Both the position numbers and the translations under genes were made by a program. 64,000 nucleotides of DNA from Stomorhina lunata (Eukaryota; Arthropoda; Insecta; Diptera; Rhiniidae), in assembly GCA_933228675.1 (NCBI GenBank), contig OW121743.1:16511384-16575383 (forward strand), written 5' to 3'. Below the pieces are notes generated by a model. It saw only the letters and a list, made by a program, of their open reading frames with translations, was not told where the DNA came from and did not search any database. Positions within the stretch are counted from its first letter, which is position 1. Each line of letters starts with the position of its first letter. This document shows, one piece after another, positions 12,458 through 23,388 of this stretch.

Positions 12458-15400
12458 AGCTCTAGTTAGCGAGATATTACGCTTGAAATGGAATTGTCTC
12501 TTTAAAATGCCTTAAAATGTTGATGTCTCTTAATATTCCCGAAAATTTCTAAGAATTTTCCTTAAAAATTTAACTTTTTTCCATAACTTTTCATTCATGA
12601 AATTTATCTTAAAGTTTTCCCTAAAATCTTTTCATTGTTTAAAAGTGAAGTTTTTCTATTCGTTTGTTTTCAAAACATTTTGATTGATGTGATTTTGAAA
12701 CGAAAATGTCCATTTAGATTTACATGTTTCACTTTTTTCTTGTATTCTAGCTCTAGTTGGCGAGATATTACGCTTGAAATGGAATTGTCTCTTTAAAATG
12801 CCTAAAAATGTTGATGTCTTTTAATATTCCCGAAAATTTCTAAGAATTTTCCTTAAAAATTTAACTTTTTTCCATAACTTTTCATTCATGAAATTTATCT
12901 TAAAGTTTTCTCTAAAATCTGTTCATTGTTGAAAAGTGAAGTTTTTCTATTCGTTTGTTTTCAAAACGTTTTGATTGATGTGATTTTGAAATGAAAATGT
13001 CCATTTAGATTTACATATTTTACTTTTTTCTTGCATTCTAGCTCTAGTTGGCGAGATATTACGCTTGAAATTGAATTGTCTCTTTAAAATGCCTTAAAAT
13101 GTTGATGTCTTTTAATTTTCCCGAAAATTTCTAATAATTTTCCTTAAAAATTTCCCTTTTTCCATAACTTTTCATTCATGAAATTTATCTTAAAGTTTTC
13201 CCTAAAATCTTTTCATTGTTTAAAAGTGAAGTTTTTCTATTCGTTTGTTTTCAAAACGTTTTGATTGATGTGATTTTGAAATGAAAATGTCCATTTAGAT
13301 TTACATATTTTACTTTTTTCTTGCATTCTAGCTCTAGTTGGCGAGATATTACGCTTGAAATTGAATTGTCTCTTTAAAATGCCTTAAAATGTTGATGTCT
13401 TTTAATTTTCCCGAAAATTTCTAATAATTTTCCTTAAAAATTTCCCTTTTTCCATAACTTTTCATTCTTGAAATTTATCTTAAAGTTTTCTCTAAAATCT
13501 TTTCATTGTTTAAAAGTGAAGTTTTTCTATTCGTTTGTTTTCAAAACATTTTGATTGATGTGATTTTGAAACGAAAATGTCCATTTAGATTTACATGTTT
13601 CACTTTTTTCTTGTATTCTAGCTCTAGTTGGCGAGATATTACGCTTGAAATGGAATTGTCTCTTTAAAATGCCTAAAAATGTTGATGTCTTTTAATATTC
13701 CCGAAAATTTCTAAGAATTTTCCTTAAAAATTTAACTTTTTTCCATAACTTTTCATTCATGAAATTTATCTTAAAGTTTTCTCTAAAATCTTTTCATTAT
13801 TTAAAAGTGAAGTTTCTCTATTCGTTTGTTTTCAAAACATTTTGATTGATTGATTTTGAAATGAAAATGTCCATTTAGATTTACATGTTTCACTTTTTTC
13901 TTGTATTCTAGCTCTAGTTGGCGAGATATTACGCTTGAAATTGAATTGTCTCTTTAAAATGCCTTAAAATGTTGATGTCTTTTAATTTTCCCGAAAATTT
14001 CTAATAATTTTCCTTAAAAATTTCCCTTTTTCCATAACTTTTCATTCTTGAAATTTATCTTAAAGTTTTCTCTAAAATCTTTTCATTGTTTAAAAGTGAA
14101 GTTTTTCTATTCGTTTGTTTTCAAAACATTTTGATTGATGTGATTTTGAAACGAAAATGTCCATTTAGATTTACATGTTTCACTTTTTTCTTGTATTCTA
14201 GCTCTAGTTAGCGAGATATTACGCTTGAAATTGAATTTTCTCTTTAAAATGCCTTAAAATGTTGATGTCTTTTAATTTTTCCGAAAATTTCTAAGAATTT
14301 TCCTTAAAAATTTAACTTTTTTCCATAACTTTTCATTCATGAAATTTATCTTAAAGTTTTCTCTAAAATCTTTTCATTATTTAAAAGTGAAGTTTCTCTA
14401 TTCGTTTGTTTTCAAAACATTTTGATTGATTGATTTTGAAATGAAAATGTCCATTTAGATTTACATGTTTCACTTTTTTCTTGTATTCTAGCTATAGTTG
14501 GCGAGATATTACGCTTGAAATTGAATTGTCTCTTTAAAATGCCTTAAAATGTTGATGTCTTTTAATATTCCCGAAAATTTCTAAGAATTTTCCTTAAAAA
14601 TTTAACTTTTTTCCATAACTTTTCATTCATGAAATTTATCTTAAAGTTTTCTCTAAAATCTTTTCATTGTTTAAAAGTGAAGTTTTTCTATTCGTTTGTT
14701 TTCAAAACATTTTGATTGATGTGATTCTGAAACGAAAATGTCCATTGAGATTTACATGTTTCACTTTTTTCTTGTATTCTAGCTCTAGTTGGCGAGATAT
14801 TACGCTTGAAATGGAATTGTCTCTTTAAAATGCCTAAAAATGTTGATGTCTTTTAATATTCCCGAAAATTTCTAATAATTTTCCTTAAAAATTTCCCTTT
14901 TTCCATAACTTTTCATTCTTGAAATTTATCTTAAAGTTTTCTCTAAAATCTTTTCATTGTTTAAAAGTGAAGTTTTTCTATTCGTTTGTTTTCAAAACAT
15001 TTTGATTGATGTGATTTTGAAACGAAAATGTCCATTTAGATTTACATGTTTCACTTTTTTCTTGCATTCTAGCTCTAGTTGGCGAGATATTACGCTTGAA
15101 ATGGAATTGTCTCTTTAAAATGCCTAAAAATGTTGATGTCTTTTAATATTCCCGAAAATTTCTAAGAATTTTCCTTAAAAATTTAACTTTTTTCCATAAC
15201 TTTTCATTCATGAAATTTATCTTAAAGTTTTCCCTAAAATCTTTTCATTGTTTAAAAGTGAAGTTTTTCTATTCGTTTGTTTTCAAAACATTTTGATTGA
15301 TGTGATTTTGAAATGAAAATGTCCATTTAGATTTACATATTTTACTTTTTTCTTGTATTCTAGCTCTAGTTAGCGAGATATTACGCTTGAAATTGAATTG

Positions 15401-15651
15401 TCTCTTTAAAATGCCTTAAAATGTTGATGTCTTTTAATATTCCCGAAAATTTCTAAGAATTTTCCTTAAAAATTTAACTTTTTTCCATAACTTTTCATTC
15501 ATGAAATTTATCTTAAAGTTTTCCCTAAAATCTTTTCATTGTTTAAAAGTGAAGTTTTTCTATTCGTTTGTTTTCAAAACATTTTGATTGATGTGATTTT
15601 GAAATGAAAATGTCCATTTAGATTTACATATTTCACTTTTTTCTTGTATCC
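12458..15651. repeat. 290-bp satellite, 11 tandem copies
   Basis: Units begin AGCTCTAGTTGGCGAGATAT at about 12458, 12749, 13040, 13330, 13620, 13910, 14200, 14490, 14781, 15071 and 15362, so the period is 290-291 bp. Two sequence types mix. One has TTTAACTTTTTTCC with TTCATGAAATT; the other has TTTCCCTTTTTCC, usually with TTCTTGAAATT. The array ends in CTTGTATCCTTTGG at about 15.65 kb. No reading frame spans a unit. Confidence 0.96.
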
Positions 15652-16149
15652 TTTGGAAAATTGTTGAAGAAAGTTTGTCCTTATTCTATTTTAAAGTAAG
15701 AAAGAAAAAACGTTAGGGTGTGGAAAGTGGCTAGATTTAAGGTTAGGTTCTTTTTCTTTTGCCTAAGTCTTAACAGAGTTAAAGTTTATTTGAAGGAGAA
15801 ATTTAACAAATTTGAGGACTTAAAAGATTTGAAAATTAATAATTTTGTAAATAATATAAAGTCTTTAAGGCTTAAAAAGTTGAAAAGAAAATTGAATTTT
15901 ATAACTAAGGAAATTTTGAAGGAATTTTATGAAAAGTTTGTTTGAAAGAAATCTAAAATTTTCGAATAAATTAAATCAAAATTTATTGGTTTTCAATTAA
16001 AGTTTTATTGATTATAGTTTAATAATTGTTAACAAAAAGTGCAAATTATATAATTAAAAACGATTTTTAACAAAAATATTTAACAAACAAAAATGGAATG
16101 CTCTTAAAAACCTGAATAATTTTTTTTTATAAATTTAAAATTAATTTAA
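15652..16149. other. AT-rich spacer
   Basis: Open frames here (for example 15718-15945 plus) are Lys/Leu/Asn/Phe-only, typical of A+T-rich chance frames, and lack a plausible start context or splice sites. No repeat period seen. Confidence 0.5.
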
Positions 16150-16319
16150 AAACGAGGGTTATTACTTATGTAAGTATTAGGCATTAGCAAAATTTTTTTT
16201 AAGTATAAAAGTTTTGCTAATTTAAATTTTATTTTGACAAACTTTATTCTGAGTTGTCAGATTTTAGCTTTAAAAATTAGTTTTTCCCATTCCCCATACT
16301 TAACTAATAACCCTCGTTT
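16150..16319. mobile_element. 170-bp MITE with AAACGAGGGTTATTA terminal inverted repeats
   Basis: AAACGAGGGTTATTA at 16150-16164 is matched by TAATAACCCTCGTTT at 16305-16319, and weaker pairing continues inward (ACTTATGTAAGTAT against CCATACTTAACT). An internal small hairpin TTAGCAAAA/TTTTGCTAA lies at about 16185-16222. Size, paired ends and absence of coding capacity fit a MITE. The target duplication is not clear in the A/T-rich flanks, so the superfamily is not assigned. Confidence 0.65.
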
Positions 16320-16583
16320 ATTTTTTTTTAATTTTATAATATTTGTTGATAAGTACACAACTCTTTATAATACCAGAAATTTATTTATTTATACATAATA
16401 AAATTATTTGCAATTTATTTTATAATTTAAAGCCTTTTTAAAAATAATTTTTACAAAAATTTGCCTGCTTTTTTTTATTTAATTCAATTTTTTTTTATAT
16501 ATCAAAAGAAGTTTTTCACAAATTATTTTTAATTTATAAGAAATTCTAAGAAATTGTTCCCATTTTAAGATTTTTTTCCAGTT

Positions 16584-16589
16584 TTTATT
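16584..16589 (-). promoter_or_regulatory. Candidate poly(A) signal for the minus-strand gene
   Basis: AATAAA on the minus strand about 224 bp after the stop codon of the terminal exon (16813-17024). It is the first canonical hexamer I found downstream, but in such AT-rich DNA one is expected by chance. Confidence 0.3.
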
Positions 16590-16660
16590 TAAATACAAAT
16601 TTAAAATTTCAATAATTTTCACAAATTTCTGGTTTTTGCTTAAAACTAATTTTATATTTA

Positions 16661-16758
16661 AGGTTATATATATCATTATTATATATCATTTTTATATCAT
16701 TATTATATATCATAATTATATATCATCATTATATATCATTTTTATATATCATTATTCT
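16661..16758. repeat. TATATATCATT-type microsatellite
   Basis: Repeated ATATATCAT with TTAT, AATT or TTTT spacers over about 95 bp, within the presumed 3' UTR of the minus-strand gene. Confidence 0.8.
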
Positions 16759-16812
16759 TCACCGATTTTTTAATTAAGCTGTAATTCCTTCATTATTACC
16801 TTTCATTTGATT

Positions 16813-17024
16813 TTATCTGACCTCATCAATATCTTCACCCTCGGATGAGCTGCGTATGGTATTGTACTGGGAGTTACGTGAGCGTAACATTCTTAGAAAA
16901 CTGCCGACGGCAAAAATGGTTCTTCGATGACGATGGAATATGCCCTGATAGAGAGCTTCACGCAAGGTCTTACGATCTTCCACATCAACGCTTGAAGTCA
17001 AAGAGGTTTGATGGGGTAGGCGGC
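16813..17024 (-). CDS. Terminal exon (exon 5) of the minus-strand gene
   Basis: Acceptor TTTAATCTTTCTAG is followed by 212 nt ending in TAA at 16813-16815. It enters in phase 1: the T from exon 4 plus GC makes a Cys codon. Encoded text runs CRLPHQTSLTSS, then DRKTLREALYQGIFHRHRR, TIFAVGSFLRMLRSR and ends SSSEGEDIDEVR. Unlike the rest of the protein, this part is rich in Arg, Phe and Leu, has C-ending codons typical of expressed fly genes, and looks like a folded or conserved C-terminal motif. I cannot name the family. Function not inferred. Confidence 0.75.
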
Positions 17025-17425
17025 CTAGAAAGATTAAACAAAGAAAAGGTCTCAAAAGTTTTCTTAAAATACAAATATTCAACTCTAGCTTTTTAAGCTT
17101 TTTAGATTAATACCCAAAGAGCTTTTAACCTAATATTAAGCATTTACTTCTAAAATTATTAAAACTTTTTAGGTTTATTTCCAATAGAGCTTTTAACTTA
17201 ATTTTAAGCTTTTATTTCTAAAATGATAAAAACTCTACAAATCATTAGCTTTTGGTCTAATTTACTCATAATATATTTGCGTCTGTACTTAAACGAAACA
17301 CCCCCATCTTATTCATAAGAGAAATTTTATAATTTCTCACATTTTCTTTCAGGTTCGGCTAGTTTCGTTGAAGCACGAGAACCCCTCTAATATTCTACAA
17401 ACACAAATAAAATTTCCACACTTAC

Positions 17426-17548
17426 ATTTGCTTAGAGTTGGCGAAATCACTGGCGATTTGCTTGATGTTGGAGATATTACAGGCGATAGCTTTTTATCGC
17501 CGAAAAATGAAAAAGTTCTTGAAGGCGTTGTGCTTTTCTTACGGGTCA
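17426..17548 (-). CDS. Exon 4 of the minus-strand gene
   Basis: A 123-nt internal exon between acceptor TTGTTTTTTCTTCAAG and donor T|GTAAGTGTGG, both strong. It encodes VTRKKSTTPSRTFSFFGDKK then LSPVISPTSSKSPVISPTLSK, a basic segment followed by a duplicated SPVISPT motif. The SP/TP-rich text suggests a phosphorylated disordered linker (inference). Entry phase joins exon 3 (G|TG, Val) and exit phase joins exon 5 (T|GC, Cys). Confidence 0.75.
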
Positions 17549-17584
17549 CTTGAAGAAAAAACAACCCAGCCAAAGAGAGACAAG

Positions 17585-17998
17585 TCAAAATTGGGTAAGT
17601 TAAAGTAAACTTAAGATAGAATAAGAGATCATAATAGAATGAAGTGTATTCACAAGCGTCTTTACAAGAATGAAATGTTACCCGAAAGAAAAACGTGAAT
17701 TTAATTCGATCATAAATGGGATCAAGTCAGAGGAGAAGTCAATCTTGGGTTAAAGTAAATTTTCAAAGTTAATGTTCTGAAAGAATGAATGTTCAAAATT
17801 GGATGATGAAATGTGACCCGAAAGGAAACCGGGATGTGAATTGGATCATAAATGGCATCAAGTCAGAGTAGAAGTCAAAATTGGATTAAGGAAAATTTTC
17901 AAAGTTAAAGTTTAAAGAGAATGGAAGTTCAAAATTGGATGAAGAATTCGCAAGGTGTTACACAAGAATGCAATGTGTCCCTAAAGGAACTCGAGAAC
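17585..17998. repeat. Three diverged tandem copies, about 140-150 bp
   Basis: GTCAAAATTGG at 17585 and GTCAATCTTGG and GTCAAAATTGG at about 17737 and 17874 head successive copies. These share GAATGAAATGT(T)ACCCGAAAG, CGGATCATAAATGG-like and ATCAAGTCAGAG blocks. No coding frame. Confidence 0.7.
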
Positions 17999-18174
17999 TT
18001 AAACGGTTTGTAAACAGAAATCTGATTTGGAATTATAACTAGAACTTCAGCAAGATTTTATATGATTTCAAGAATGATTCATTTTTCACGTATTCACGAA
18101 TTGACTGATAAAGTTTCTTTGAGGTTATGATTCTTTATTCAAGAGATCTGTGAGTGCGATGTTTAAGGTTCAAT

Positions 18175-18213
18175 ATATAAACAAGTCATCCTTCCCTGAT
18201 GACTTGTTTATAT
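18175..18213. repeat. Perfect 16-bp stem hairpin
   Basis: ATATAAACAAGTCATC (18175-18190) and its exact complement GATGACTTGTTTATAT (18198-18213) flank a 7-nt loop CTTCCCT. It lies in intron 3; no terminal-repeat context or known RNA family recognised. Confidence 0.85.
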
Positions 18214-18959
18214 GGAGATTCGCTAAAAATTAACATAACTACACTTTTAAGTTTCGGCAATGGTTGATGGCTTTCCGGCTAGTAGAAGTTGCTTCAACCT
18301 GATCTAGAAGAAGAACTTTAATTGGAATCTGATCCATGTTTCTTCTTCTGAGATTCTAGAATGAAATACATAAGATTCAGGGATTCAAGAACTGTACTTA
18401 GGATTTCATGATAGAAACACCTTCTTTTCGGGTATACCCGAACGAAATGCTTGCAATTCCACGATTGTATGATTTACTTTTCCTCATTTTTCGAATTCTA
18501 GAATTCGGAAGTTACATTAACACGATTGTATGTATTACCAAGAAGGTAGTTCTTAGATTCCATGATTCGGGATTCGAAGTCTCAGAGATCCAAGAATAAA
18601 GCGCTTTAGATTCCTAGATCCTTGTTTTTTCAACACAGGGATCTGAAGTTTTTCAGATCCCATGACTGTAGAATCCTCGTTACTTTGACTCAGAGATTAA
18701 ACAAATGGTTACTTCACTTCCTTCAACTCGAATGATCTAAGGTCTTAGATTCAGATAATGAAAGGATGATTAATTGTTTAAGTTCCTACTTTTGCATAGA
18801 ACGCAATTTCACGCAGGAATAAGGAGGTGGTAAAAATTCCATGACTGTATGATCTTCTTTTAAGGTGTTTCTAAAGAAGATGCTTGCTGTTCCACGGTTT
18901 ATGGAAATGAGTTCCCTAAATTTGTTATAACAATTTCGAAAGCAATACTTTTATTATAG

Positions 18960-19515
18960 TGCAATGGCGCCGACGAGGATATTGAACGCGTATTAACAAG
19001 GCAAAATCTACATTCGACATTCTGCGAGTTATTTGGAAATCTCCGCAAATATCAATAACAATCTAGTTACGAATATGCAACTCCAAGTTACGAATATACA
19101 AGTCCATCCTGTATTACGGCTGCGAAACTTGGAAACGCACAAATGCCATCGATAAGCGCCTGCAAACCTTTGCAAACAAATGTTTACGGCAAATCCTATA
19201 TAGTGGCCAAACCGTATAAGAAATGAAGGTTTTCTTAATGCGACAAATCAAATCCCTGCTTCTATAGAGGAATGTCAACGGAAATGACAATGAATAGGCC
19301 AAACATTCCGAAGGCCAAATACAAAAATTAATCGACAAGCGCTTCGTTGAAATCCACAGAGGACGTCGCGTTGGTGCATCTGATAGAACGTGTAGAAGGT
19401 CAATTGATGCGGAGTTGCAAGTAGCAAGCTATTCTTGGATTGACGTATGTCTAACATCTTGAAATATAATACCGGATGGTTGAGGCCCTATGCTCCACAG
19501 GGAGTCAAGGATAGC
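18960..19515 (+). pseudogene. 5'-truncated RTE-like LINE tail
   Basis: Plus-strand remnant beginning GCAATGGCGCCGACGAGGAT and ending GGGAGTCAAGGATAGCAGAAA, the family 3' terminus. Translated pieces include SILYYGCETWKRTNAIDKRL and CKPLQTN-type sequence, and plus-strand text matches the better copy at 45.76-46.36 kb base for base over long runs. A 19-bp duplication (AGTTACGAATAT twice near 19066-19095) and several frame shifts show decay. Confidence 0.8.
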
Positions 19516-19544
19516 AGAAAAATAAGTGTAATACAACCCACGTT

Positions 19545-20130
19545 GCGATGGTGTTTCTGTGAAATAATTTGAGAGACATTTCGTCTTCTTTTCGATAAGC
19601 TTGTTGGTTATATTCCATTTTTGATCTCATAAATAGTAAGAAGATCAGCTGGAATAAACAGCGTCTAATTCCCGATTATTTACTCCGTGTATAAATACAG
19701 ACCAAGCAACATGATCTGCAGTGCATTAAATGCAACATCGACTCTTGCGAGCATTAAATTCTTTTCAATTCATACGACCCCATTCAGAGATTGTTTCGAG
19801 ATCCCGATTCAATAATTCATGATTTGCCTTAACAGATCTAATTTTTAAAAGACCCGGTCTATGATTTAACGAATATGAATGATAAATGTTACACTCATCT
19901 GAAAAGAGAAGGTAGGAAGTTTGAAGAATGTATAAATTGGGATTGAACATGCTGGATGAGATCCCATAGTCAAAAACTTTTACAGTGCGATCTCTGCGGA
20001 AGCTTGATATAAATCGATATATCGACACCAAAAGCAACAAAGTTTTAATAAAATGCCTTGGAAATATCTAGAGCCACAATTTTACTTTTGTCAAAACAGT
20101 GAGTGAAAATCTTCGTCGCCCATAATGGGG
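19545..20130 (-). pseudogene. Jockey-superfamily LINE RT fragment, minus strand
   Basis: On minus, RT-domain text includes FISSFRRDRTVKVFDYGISS, then SYSLNHRPGLLKIRSVKANH and ELLNRDLETISEWGRMN followed by FNARKS, in the order expected for the palm and thumb of a jockey-type RT. The catalytic box is degraded to FSDE where FADD is expected. Several frame changes are needed. Same family as 7.7-9.5 kb and 52.9 kb. Confidence 0.7.
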
Positions 20131-20164
20131 GTCGCTTAGTAAGCTGTAAGACTCCAAATATTAC

Positions 20165-20640
20165 TTTCCATTACTTTGGAAGGTAGATTAGGTAAAGCAG
20201 GTGGCTGACCTGGTTCATAGAAGTGGTCCCTTCGTTTTACCTGCAGAGGCGAAAAAATAATACTCCCAAAAAGTATCAAGGCTTTGTTAGAGCCAACCAG
20301 ATGCAATTCGAGACCTCTGATAAATCGTGCAGAAACGGATAGCCCAGATGGTAATAATGAATGAGCCTATCTTACGAAAGTTGAAATTCGAGACCTCTGA
20401 TAAATCGTGCAGAAACGGATAACCCAGATGGTGAGTCCTAAGACTAGCAAGAGCTGGGCAGTGACAGATGAGATGAGTGACAGTTCTTCCTCATCAATGT
20501 TATGACAACTTTTACAGTAGTCATTGCTTTGAAGATTAAGCCTTCTAGCATGTAATCCTATTTTTGCAGTGCCCTGTGAGAATTAATATAAGAGCGCGTA
20601 GTCTATGGCGCAGTAGGGAGACCAAGACTACAGAACGCTT
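20165..20640 (-). pseudogene. RNase H-type LINE tail with an internal direct duplication
   Basis: The segment shares GCATGTAATCCTATTTTTGCA and GGTAAAGCAGGTGGCTGA blocks with the tails at 2.33 and 27.6 kb. It contains a direct duplication of about 50 bp (starting AATTCGAGACCTCTGATAAA) at about 20303-20352 and 20383-20432. Reading frame broken. Confidence 0.5.
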
Positions 20641-22730
20641 ACTGTCAGGATTTGAACTAGATCATTAACTAATTTTAGTAGTAAAATGAAAAAGAACATG
20701 AACACGAATCAGGAATAGAATCTAAACAAGCACATAAATATGTATATGGAAGTAAAGTAGAACCTGAACTAGAATCTGAATGCGACGATACCTGAATTGA
20801 AATTGAACAACGTAAGTTTCTTATGGATTTGTCAAGGCTTAAGCATTACGTGCCCAATGACAAATGATGAAACATGTTTAAATACGAAGACAAGAATAAG
20901 CACTTGGATTTTGAACACGAATCAGAAATAAAATCTTAACAAGCACATAAATATGTATCGAAATATGGAATAAAGTAGAATCTGATCTAGAATCAACGAC
21001 ACCTGAATTGAAATTGAACAACGTAAGTTTCTTATGGATCTGTCAAAGTTTAAACATTACGTGGCCAATGACAAATGATTGAACTTGTTTAAATACGAAG
21101 ACAAGAATCAGAACTTGAACTGGAACCAAAAAGGGATTAAGAACTTCACCCTAAAGCTGAACAAGATCAAGAACCAGAACTTGAACAACAGCAGAAATCT
21201 GAATTGGAACTCAAGCTAGATGAACTCGTTTGTTCTATGTATCTTAAAAGATATTTCGGATGCTCATTCCAAAAAAGAATCAGAACTTGAATTGAACTTA
21301 AACCTGAGGCAAACCTAGAGCCCAAACTTGAAATAGAGCAGGAATCAGAAAAAGAACTAGATCTGGAATCTAAATAAAATTTAGAAGTAAAATATGAAAG
21401 AGAATATGAAATCGGAAGCTCTAGCTTAGATTATTTTTCGGATTCTTGTTCATACCGAAAAATAATCTAAGCTAGAAATTGAAAAAGAGTATAGACTAGA
21501 ATCGAAACTTGAATTGCAACGAGAACACGAAGACGAACTTATACCAAAGACATAGAATCCGAACTTGAAACAGTGCAGAAATCAGAAATGGAACTCGAGC
21601 TGGAATCTAAAGAAGATTAGGAAGTAGTATGTGGATGATAACATGAAACCGAAAGTTCTAGCTTACATTATATTTCGGATTCATGTTTATTCCAAAAAAT
21701 AATCGAAGCTAGAAATTGAAAAAGAACGTAGACTAGAATAGGAATAAAATTGCAACGAGAACAGGAATACGAACGTAAATCTAAAGCAAACCAATACATA
21801 GAATCCGAACTTAAAATAGTGCAGGAATCCGAAATGGAATTTGATCTGGAATCTAAACAAGATTAGGAAGTAGTATGTTAAAGATATGAAGTCGGAAGTT
21901 CTAGATTTTACTTCCGATTCATGTTTATTCCGATAAGGAATTTAAGGTAGAACTTGAAAAGAACGTAGACTAGAGTAGGAATACAAACTTAAACCTAAGA
22001 CAAACCTAGACCTAGAACCTAAATTTAAAACAGAGCTGGAATCGAAAATGGAAGTGGTATGTGAGAGATAACATGAAATCGGAAGTTCTAGCTTAGATTA
22101 TGTTTCGGATTCGTGTTTATTCCGTTTATGAATCTAAGAAAAGAACATAGACTAGAATCGGATATTGAATTATAACGAGAACAGGATTACGAACTTCAAC
22201 ATAAAGGCTAGACATAGAATCCGAACTTCAAACTGTGCAAAAACCGGAAATGAAACTCGATCTGGAATCTAAACAATATTAGGAAGTAGTATGCGAAAGA
22301 CAGCATGAAATCGGAAGTTCTAGCTTAGATTATATTTCGGATTCTTGTTCATTTCGAAGAAGAATCTAAGATAGAACTTGAAAAAGAATTGGACCTAAAG
22401 CAAAACTGGACCTACGGCCTGAACTTGAAACACAGCAGGAATCCGAAATAGAACTCGATCTGGAATCTAAACAAGATTAGGAAGTAGTTTGCGAAATATA
22501 ACATGAAATCGAAAGTTCTAGCTTAGTTTATGTTTCGGATTCCTGTTTATTCCGAAAAGGAATCTAAGGTAAAGTAGAATCGAAACCGGAATTGCAACGA
22601 GAAAAAGATGATGAACTTAAACCTGAAATGGAAAACGATCTGAAATCTAAACAAGATTAGGAAGTATTATGTGAAAGAAAACATGAATTAGAAGTTCTAG
22701 CTTAGATTATATTTTGGATTCTTGACTTTC
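20640..22730. repeat. Degenerate tandem array built on GAACTTGAA motifs with a recurring stem-loop
   Basis: Units of about 190-245 bp recur at about 21.42, 21.65, 21.90, 22.08, 22.32, 22.51 and 22.69 kb. Each contains GGAAGTTCTAGCTTAGATTA, then TTTCGGATTC and a TTATTCCGAA-type complement, followed by stretches of GAACTTGAA/GAATCTGAA hexamer-like sequence. The first part (20.64-21.2 kb) repeats a block with AAATATGTAT and AAATTGAACAACGTAAGTTT twice. Similar GAACCTGAA debris occurs at 26.93-27.06 and 28.25-28.80 kb. Non-coding. Confidence 0.75.
21420..21476. repeat. 22-bp perfect stem, 13-nt loop in one repeat unit
   Basis: The left stem starts TCTAGCTTAGATTATTTTTC at 21420-21441 and is exactly complemented at 21455-21476. 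Sister units keep the left half (TTCTAGCTTAGATTA) but their right halves are diverged or shortened. Confidence 0.9.
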
Positions 22731-22877
22731 TCAATGACCATGTTTTAAGATGATGAAAACCTGGTTAATTTAATGATATAATAAGCAATGTAGGGCCTTA
22801 TGGTGGGCTTAACTCCACATTTTTTTTGTTATGAATCAAAATTTAACAAATACTTTAGATAAAACAACTCTACTTAC

Positions 22878-23257
22878 CAACTATAGGTGATTTGGGCGAT
22901 TTTAAATCCTCAACTTCCTTGGCGCCCGTTAAATCCAATTTTAATACCTTTTTCGATAACTCCAGGGCAGTGGAATCTTTATTGGTGGTGGTTGTGTTGG
23001 TGGTGGTTGGGGTCTTCTTTTTGGAAACCTTTACCTCAACATCACGTTGACTAACGGCACTCTTATTAGCGGCCGTTATTGAATCCGATGTCGAGGACAT
23101 TTTCTTGTGGGTATTGGCGGTGGCGGTGGATAAGGTGGACAAAGAGGTGGATGCAGCCGAAGTTGAGGCAGAGGTGGCAGATGTATTAGAGGTGGGCGAT
23201 AAGATGTTAGAGGTTGATGTGTTAGCCGATGACGAACGATGTTCAATAGCCACCATG
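22878..23257 (-). CDS. Exon 3 of the minus-strand gene (Ser/Thr-rich)
   Basis: 380 nt ending at the strong donor G|GTAAGTAG. The ATG at 23256-23254 has an ideal fly context (ACCATGG). The encoded segment starts MVAIEHRSSSANTSTSNILS, continues with about 60 Ser/Thr/Ala residues, a KKKTPTTTNTTTT tract and the more structured ALELSKKVLKLDL with KEVEDLKSPKSPIV. It is predicted disordered. In-frame TAA ATT ACC precedes the ATG, so it is either a true translation start or an exon entered through the non-AG acceptor described for intron 2; then CC|C ATG continues the exon 2 frame. Confidence 0.72.
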
Positions 23258-23388
23258 GTAATTTAAAGAAAAGAGAGAAGATCTCTTAAGGGTTTTGAGT
23301 CTTTTCTTTTAAAGGAGGTTTTGGTTTATTATAAGCAAAAGAAGATAAGTTTTGAAAGTTTTAATGTTAAGTTCTTAGTAAAGTTTAC
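23258..23388 (-). other. Intron 2 of the minus-strand gene, GT...AC ends
   Basis: The 131-nt AT-rich segment begins GTAAACTTTACTAAG and ends with polypyrimidine-rich TCTTCTCTCTTTTCTTT then AAATTAC. Length, base composition and the phase match (2 on both sides) are those of a fly intron, but the last dinucleotide is AC where AG is expected. Confidence 0.5.

Larger units (their letters stand above)
17549..22877 (-). other. Intron 3 of the minus-strand gene (5.3 kb)
   Basis: Runs from donor GTAAGTAGAG after exon 3 to acceptor CTTCAAG before exon 4. It contains, in window order, a diverged about 145-bp tandem repeat, a short hairpin, an RTE-like tail, a jockey-like RT fragment, an RNase H-LINE tail and a long hairpin-bearing repeat array. 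18.0-18.95 kb shows only degenerate repeats of GATTCTAGAATTC-like phrases. I found no further exon, but short ones cannot be excluded. Confidence 0.5.

Noticed and set aside
15718..15945. 75-codon Lys/Leu-rich plus frame after the 290-bp satellite
   Set aside because: Non-ATG start and low-complexity composition typical of A+T-rich DNA.
16479..16676. 65-codon minus frame in the presumed 3' UTR
   Set aside because: Lys/Ile/Leu/Asn-only composition and position downstream of the gene stop argue for chance.
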